Shown here piece after piece: positions 6,315 to 9,608 of a stretch of 9,608 nucleotides of DNA. A program made the position numbers and the translations under genes. The notes under the pieces are model-generated. The model was given only the letters and a program-made list of their open reading frames with translations, did no database searches and was not told the DNA's origin. Each line of letters starts with the position of its first letter. The stretch's first letter is position 1. Origin of the DNA: Methanobacterium sp. (GTDB taxonomy: Archaea > Methanobacteriota > Methanobacteria > Methanobacteriales > Methanobacteriaceae); contig WASR01000324.1 in the NCBI GenBank assembly GCA_009712615.1, positions 1 to 9,608 of the forward strand, in the 5' to 3' direction.

Positions 6315-6325
6315 AATTATTTTTT
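6315..6325 (+). terminator. Oligo-T terminator of the two-gene operon
   Basis: AT-rich sequence ending in T6 (6320-6325) begins right after the TAA stop. This matches the oligo-T terminators of archaea. No stable stem is present. Confidence 0.4.
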
Positions 6326-6332
6326 GTGTTTA

Positions 6333-6386
6333 CGTATATACGAAGTCAATGTTAGTTTTAAGAGCAAATATCTAAACTTCGTTAAA
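6333..6386. repeat. ACGAAGT / ACTTCGT elements upstream of the large kinase gene
   Basis: The 10-bp palindrome CGTATATACG (6333-6342) runs into ACGAAGT (6340-6346), and the reverse complement ACTTCGT follows at 6376-6382 inside ACTTCGTTAAA, an 11-mer shared with the left end of the window (25-35, reversed). The elements lie 100-150 bp before the kinase start. A regulatory role is possible but unproven. Confidence 0.4.
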
Positions 6387-6447
6387 CAATATCTTCCAAA
6401 TAACTGATAAAATTACCATTTACCCATCTTACTCATTATTTAACAAA

Positions 6448-6456
6448 TAAATATAA
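6448..6456 (+). promoter_or_regulatory. Putative TATA box of the large kinase, leaderless transcript
   Basis: AAATATAAT is centred about 32 bases before the ATG at 6485, which puts the predicted transcription start at about 6479-6485. No GGAGG-like site precedes the ATG. Together these suggest an mRNA that starts at or just before the start codon. Confidence 0.45.
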
Positions 6457-6484
6457 TTAAGACACCATACAAACCAATGATCAT

Positions 6485-9400
6485 ATGTTAGAACTCACTA
6501 TTTTAATGGTAGAATCTGATGCTATTGAAGCGAAGGATATTAAACTATCTATAGAATCATTGGGTTATAAAATATCGAATAGTGTAAGCAATGGTGAAGA
6601 TGTCATCAGAGCAATCAATAAAACTAATCCAGACATTATATTTGTGGATGCAACTATGAATAACCAGCTTGATGGTTTTAAAATTGCAAAAACAATTGAC
6701 AATAATTTCAACATTCCAACCATTTACTTGACAGATGACATTGAACAAATAAAGGCTGAAATGGATGATCTAAATGGTTCTCTCACCTACCTTTTAAAAC
6801 CATTCACAACCTCAGAACTGCAAACTTCCATGGAATACGTTGTTTTTAGTTATATTAGGAATACTGGCCTGTTAAATGATTTAACTCATTTCAAAAACAT
6901 CTTCGATAAAGCTCCAATCGGAATTTTTCATTCTACTGTAGAAGGCAAACTCCTCAGAATAAACTCTGCATATGCTAGAATATATGGCTATGATTCTACA
7001 GAAGAATTAATAAATGTAGTTAACAAGTCCACAATTCAAGATATTATATACGTTGATCCTGATATTCGCAAAATATTAGTGGATGAAGTTGTTAAGGATG
7101 AAGAATGGCACACTTTTAAAAATCAATACTATCATAAGGATGGTAATATCATTGATGCTGAATTATCGTTCAGGGCAGTTAAAAACCATAATAAAAAGGT
7201 TCTATATCTGGAAGGATTTGTCAACGACATCTCAGAAAAAAAGAAAACAGAAGATGTTTTAAAGGAAACAGAATCACTCTACAATATTATATCAGAAAAT
7301 ACCGGAGATGTGATATGGATAATGGATTTAAAAACACAAAAATTTACGTACGTGAGTCCATCAGTATACGATCTTAGAGGATATACACCCGAAGAAGTTC
7401 TAAATCAAAAGATCGATGAGGTAATGACTCCTGACGCCTACAAATACATAAAGGAAAACCTTCCCAAAAGAATAAAACTGTTTTTAGCTGGAAACCAAGA
7501 ATGGAAGGTAACACAGAGTGAAGTTGATCAGTACCGTAAAGACGGATCAATAGTCCCGACAGAAGTTGTGACAACGCTGCTCTTAGATCCTCAAGGCGAA
7601 GTAAACGAGATATTGGGTGTTTCAAGGGATATCACAGAAAGAAAAAAAATTGAAAGAAACCTGAGAGAAAGTGAAGAAAAAAACAGGTTATTAATCGAAA
7701 GTGCTGGAATAGGAATAGGATACTATGATACTGCTGGAACAATTTTAATGATGAACAAAATTGGGGCAAGCCAGTTAAATGGAAAACCAGAAGACTTCAT
7801 TGGAAGATCAATCAAGGATGTAACAAGCAAGGAATTTGCAGAATCATTGTTGGAAAGAATAAAAATAGCAGCAGAATCCAAGGATTCACAAATTTATGAA
7901 GATCACCTGAGGGGGCCAGACTATGAAAAATGGTTCATATTCACATACACAAGAATAGAAAATTCCGACGGTGATATAATAGGGATACAAATAGTTTCCA
8001 ACGACATAACCGCTGTAAAAAAGACTCAAAGGGAAAGAGACAGGTTTTTCAACCTTTCATCCAATTTACTGTGCATTACTGATTTTGATGGATATTTCAA
8101 GCAACTAAACCCTGCATGGGAAGTATTGCTTGGGTGGTCTGAGAATGAACTTTTATCCAGACCCATCCATGAATTTATACATCCCAAGGATAGATCAAAA
8201 ACCCCTATTTTCAATGAATTTGTAGGGGGAGATGATGCAAACCTTAAATTTGAAAACAGATTTAAAACGAAGGATGAAAGCTACAAATGGCTTTCATGGA
8301 GTGTGAATATTCTCCAATCTGAAGGAATAGTTTTTGCAGATGTCCGGGATGTAACCAAACAGAAACTATCAGAAGAAGCACTCATGGAGAGTGAAAAAAA
8401 GTACAGGACCTTGTTTGAATATGATCCAGATTACACTCTCCTTTTCAACAAAGATGGAATCATAGTAGATGCAAACAATGCAATAACCATGGTAACAGGC
8501 CTTCCAAAGAATAGATTGATAGGAAACTCCCTTTATGACACTAGATTATACTTTAGAGAGGACATTGCCAATTTACAGGAAAGATTTTCTCAAATAATTG
8601 AAAATAAGGAAAACCAGATCTTTGAAACAGAGATGATAGATAAACATGGAAATACCAGATGTGTACATGTCAATATCACTGTAATTGAAATGGAAAATGA
8701 CATACTATATGTTCTGGTAATTGCAAGCGACATAACAGAGATTAAACAGTTTGAAACAGAGCTTAAGGGTTCAATAAGAGAAAAAGAAGTTTTATTAAAG
8801 GAAATACACCATAGGGTAAAGAACAACATGCAAATAATATCCAGCCTTATGAATATTCAAACAAGATACTTGGATGATAAAGAATCAATAAATGTGTTGA
8901 AGGAGAGTCAAAACCGCGTGAAGTCCATGTCAATGATACATGAGAAACTCTACAGATCAAAGAAATTTGATAAGGTTTACTTCGCAGAATACATCGAAAA
9001 TTTGGTTTGGGATCTGTTTTATTCCTACTCCATAGAGAAGGGTAAGATCGAACCGATACTAGAGATTGAGGATGTAAAACTCAACATAGAAACCTCAGTA
9101 CCATTGGGTCTCATACTAACAGAACTGGTATCAAACTGTTTAAAATATGCATTTCCAGATTCAATGACCGGAACCTTGTATGTTTCGCTCAAAAAGTCGG
9201 GTGAAAACTACGAACTCATCATAAAGGACGATGGAATAGGTTTTCCTGAAACAATAGACTTTAAAAACACAGATTCCCTTGGACTTCAACTTGTAAATAG
9301 CTTAACAGATCAGATCGATGGAGAAATTGAACTTAATAATAGCAATGGAACTGAATTCAGGATCCAGTTTAAGGAACTGATATACAAAGAAAGAATTTAG
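6485..9400 (+). CDS. Hybrid sensor histidine kinase, REC-PASx5-HisKA_2-HATPase
   Basis: This 971-residue soluble kinase begins with a receiver domain (about 1-120; phospho-acceptor Asp55 in IIFVDATM, Thr83, Lys105 in LLKPF). Its acidic pocket reads Glu10-Ser11, so one of the usual two acidic residues is lost. Five PAS domains follow (about 134-255, 262-392, 398-515, 518-630, 636-757), several ending in the typical DIT/DVT plus helix linker. A HisKA_2 domain carries EIHHRVKNNMQII, with His776 the likely phosphorylation site, and the C-terminal HATPase_c has N-box ELVSNCLKYAF (Asn884), G1 DDGIGF and G2 DSLGLQLV. No membrane segment is seen, so it senses a cytoplasmic signal; the ligands are unknown and no heme or FMN residue could be assigned. 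The N-terminal receiver suggests it takes phosphate from another kinase. No partner regulator is nearby. The start is the ATG at 6485, without a ribosome binding site. Confidence 0.93.
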   Translation: MLELTILMVESDAIEAKDIKLSIESLGYKISNSVSNGEDVIRAINKTNPDIIFVDATMNNQLDGFKIAKTIDNNFNIPTIYLTDDIEQIKAEMDDLNGSLTYLLKPFTTSELQTSMEYVVFSYIRNTGLLNDLTHFKNIFDKAPIGIFHSTVEGKLLRINSAYARIYGYDSTEELINVVNKSTIQDIIYVDPDIRKILVDEVVKDEEWHTFKNQYYHKDGNIIDAELSFRAVKNHNKKVLYLEGFVNDISEKKKTEDVLKETESLYNIISENTGDVIWIMDLKTQKFTYVSPSVYDLRGYTPEEVLNQKIDEVMTPDAYKYIKENLPKRIKLFLAGNQEWKVTQSEVDQYRKDGSIVPTEVVTTLLLDPQGEVNEILGVSRDITERKKIERNLRESEEKNRLLIESAGIGIGYYDTAGTILMMNKIGASQLNGKPEDFIGRSIKDVTSKEFAESLLERIKIAAESKDSQIYEDHLRGPDYEKWFIFTYTRIENSDGDIIGIQIVSNDITAVKKTQRERDRFFNLSSNLLCITDFDGYFKQLNPAWEVLLGWSENELLSRPIHEFIHPKDRSKTPIFNEFVGGDDANLKFENRFKTKDESYKWLSWSVNILQSEGIVFADVRDVTKQKLSEEALMESEKKYRTLFEYDPDYTLLFNKDGIIVDANNAITMVTGLPKNRLIGNSLYDTRLYFREDIANLQERFSQIIENKENQIFETEMIDKHGNTRCVHVNITVIEMENDILYVLVIASDITEIKQFETELKGSIREKEVLLKEIHHRVKNNMQIISSLMNIQTRYLDDKESINVLKESQNRVKSMSMIHEKLYRSKKFDKVYFAEYIENLVWDLFYSYSIEKGKIEPILEIEDVKLNIETSVPLGLILTELVSNCLKYAFPDSMTGTLYVSLKKSGENYELIIKDDGIGFPETIDFKNTDSLGLQLVNSLTDQIDGEIELNNSNGTEFRIQFKELIYKERI

Positions 9401-9430
9401 ATAAACATTTTCATGGGTTAAACAGAATTT

Positions 9431-9456
9431 AAACACCTCAAAAAAGCAGTGTTTTT
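9431..9456 (+). terminator. Hairpin and T-run terminator after the large kinase
   Basis: AAACAC (9431-9436) and GTGTTT (9449-9454) can pair around a 12-base loop, and the right arm runs into T5. It lies 30 bases past the kinase stop. The stem is weak, but the T-run fits archaeal termination. Confidence 0.4.
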
Positions 9457-9608
9457 CAGATCATAAACTTAAATACATCCTGGTGCAAATCTTAATAATT
9501 CTGTTGATACATTGAAATTATATGTGGATCAAAAATATTGTCTGCATTTTTCATATCTGAGCAATGGTTTTTTATAGCCGGCTGTTCTATCAATAATAAT
9601 CGAATTCT
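9457..9608. other. Non-coding right end
   Basis: This AT-rich sequence has no supported gene. CTTAAATACA near 9468-9477 and TTTTTATA near 9571-9578 look like archaeal TATA boxes on the plus strand, so a gene may begin to the right of the window. The GCCGGC at 9580-9585 is the only GC-rich spot. Confidence 0.35.

Noticed and set aside
9520..9561. Short plus-strand frame starting with ATG at the right end
   Set aside because: It stops after about a dozen codons and has no ribosome binding site.
9602..9607. EcoRI site GAATTC at the very end, suggesting a cloning boundary
   Set aside because: A single six-base site in AT-rich DNA is easily explained by chance.

Overview
The window looks like chromosomal DNA from an AT-rich methanogenic archaeon, most likely of the Methanobacterium type. 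This is inferred from archaeal TATA-like boxes at suitable distances upstream of genes, GGAGG-type ribosome binding sites, oligo-T terminator tracts instead of strong GC hairpins, soluble multi-PAS histidine kinases of the kind common in methanogens, and a cobalt/nickel uptake locus. No 16S or other species marker is present, so the assignment is not proven.

Layout. (1) 113-1986, minus strand: a decayed soluble histidine kinase (GAF-PAS-PAS-HisKA-HATPase). Most of its GAF domain is missing and two further one-base frameshifts break it, although the kinase core is intact. (2) 2174-2812, minus: a NicO/RcnA-like nickel/cobalt membrane transporter. (3) 2958-4970, minus: cbiM and cbiN, which overlap by ATGA, then a 133-bp gap, then cbiO. 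This is an ECF-type cobalt importer, but the transmembrane coupling gene cbiQ is absent from its usual place. (4) 4971-5288: a divergent control region with two exact 31-bp direct repeats, each holding a 15-bp palindrome, and a perfect 10-bp inverted repeat between them. (5) 5289-6313, plus: two tightly coupled genes for membrane proteins of unknown function. The first seems to use a rare ATA start. (6) 6485-9400, plus: a 971-residue REC-PASx5-HisKA_2-HATPase hybrid kinase, probably on a leaderless mRNA. (7) 9401-9608: a probable terminator, then no recognisable gene.

How it may fit together. CbiM, CbiN and CbiO would bring in Co2+ for cobamide cofactors, which methanogens need for methyl transfer. 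The NicO/RcnA-like protein would export excess Co/Ni or offer another route. The repeated palindromes in the divergent region could let one metal-responsive regulator control both cbiMN and the unknown membrane pair. No regulator gene lies in the window. The two kinases belong to different subfamilies and have no evident partner here.

The most promising leads are the twin operator-like repeats with the uncharacterised divergent gene pair, and the cbi locus without cbiQ. I found no CRISPR array, transposase, integrase, tRNA or rRNA.
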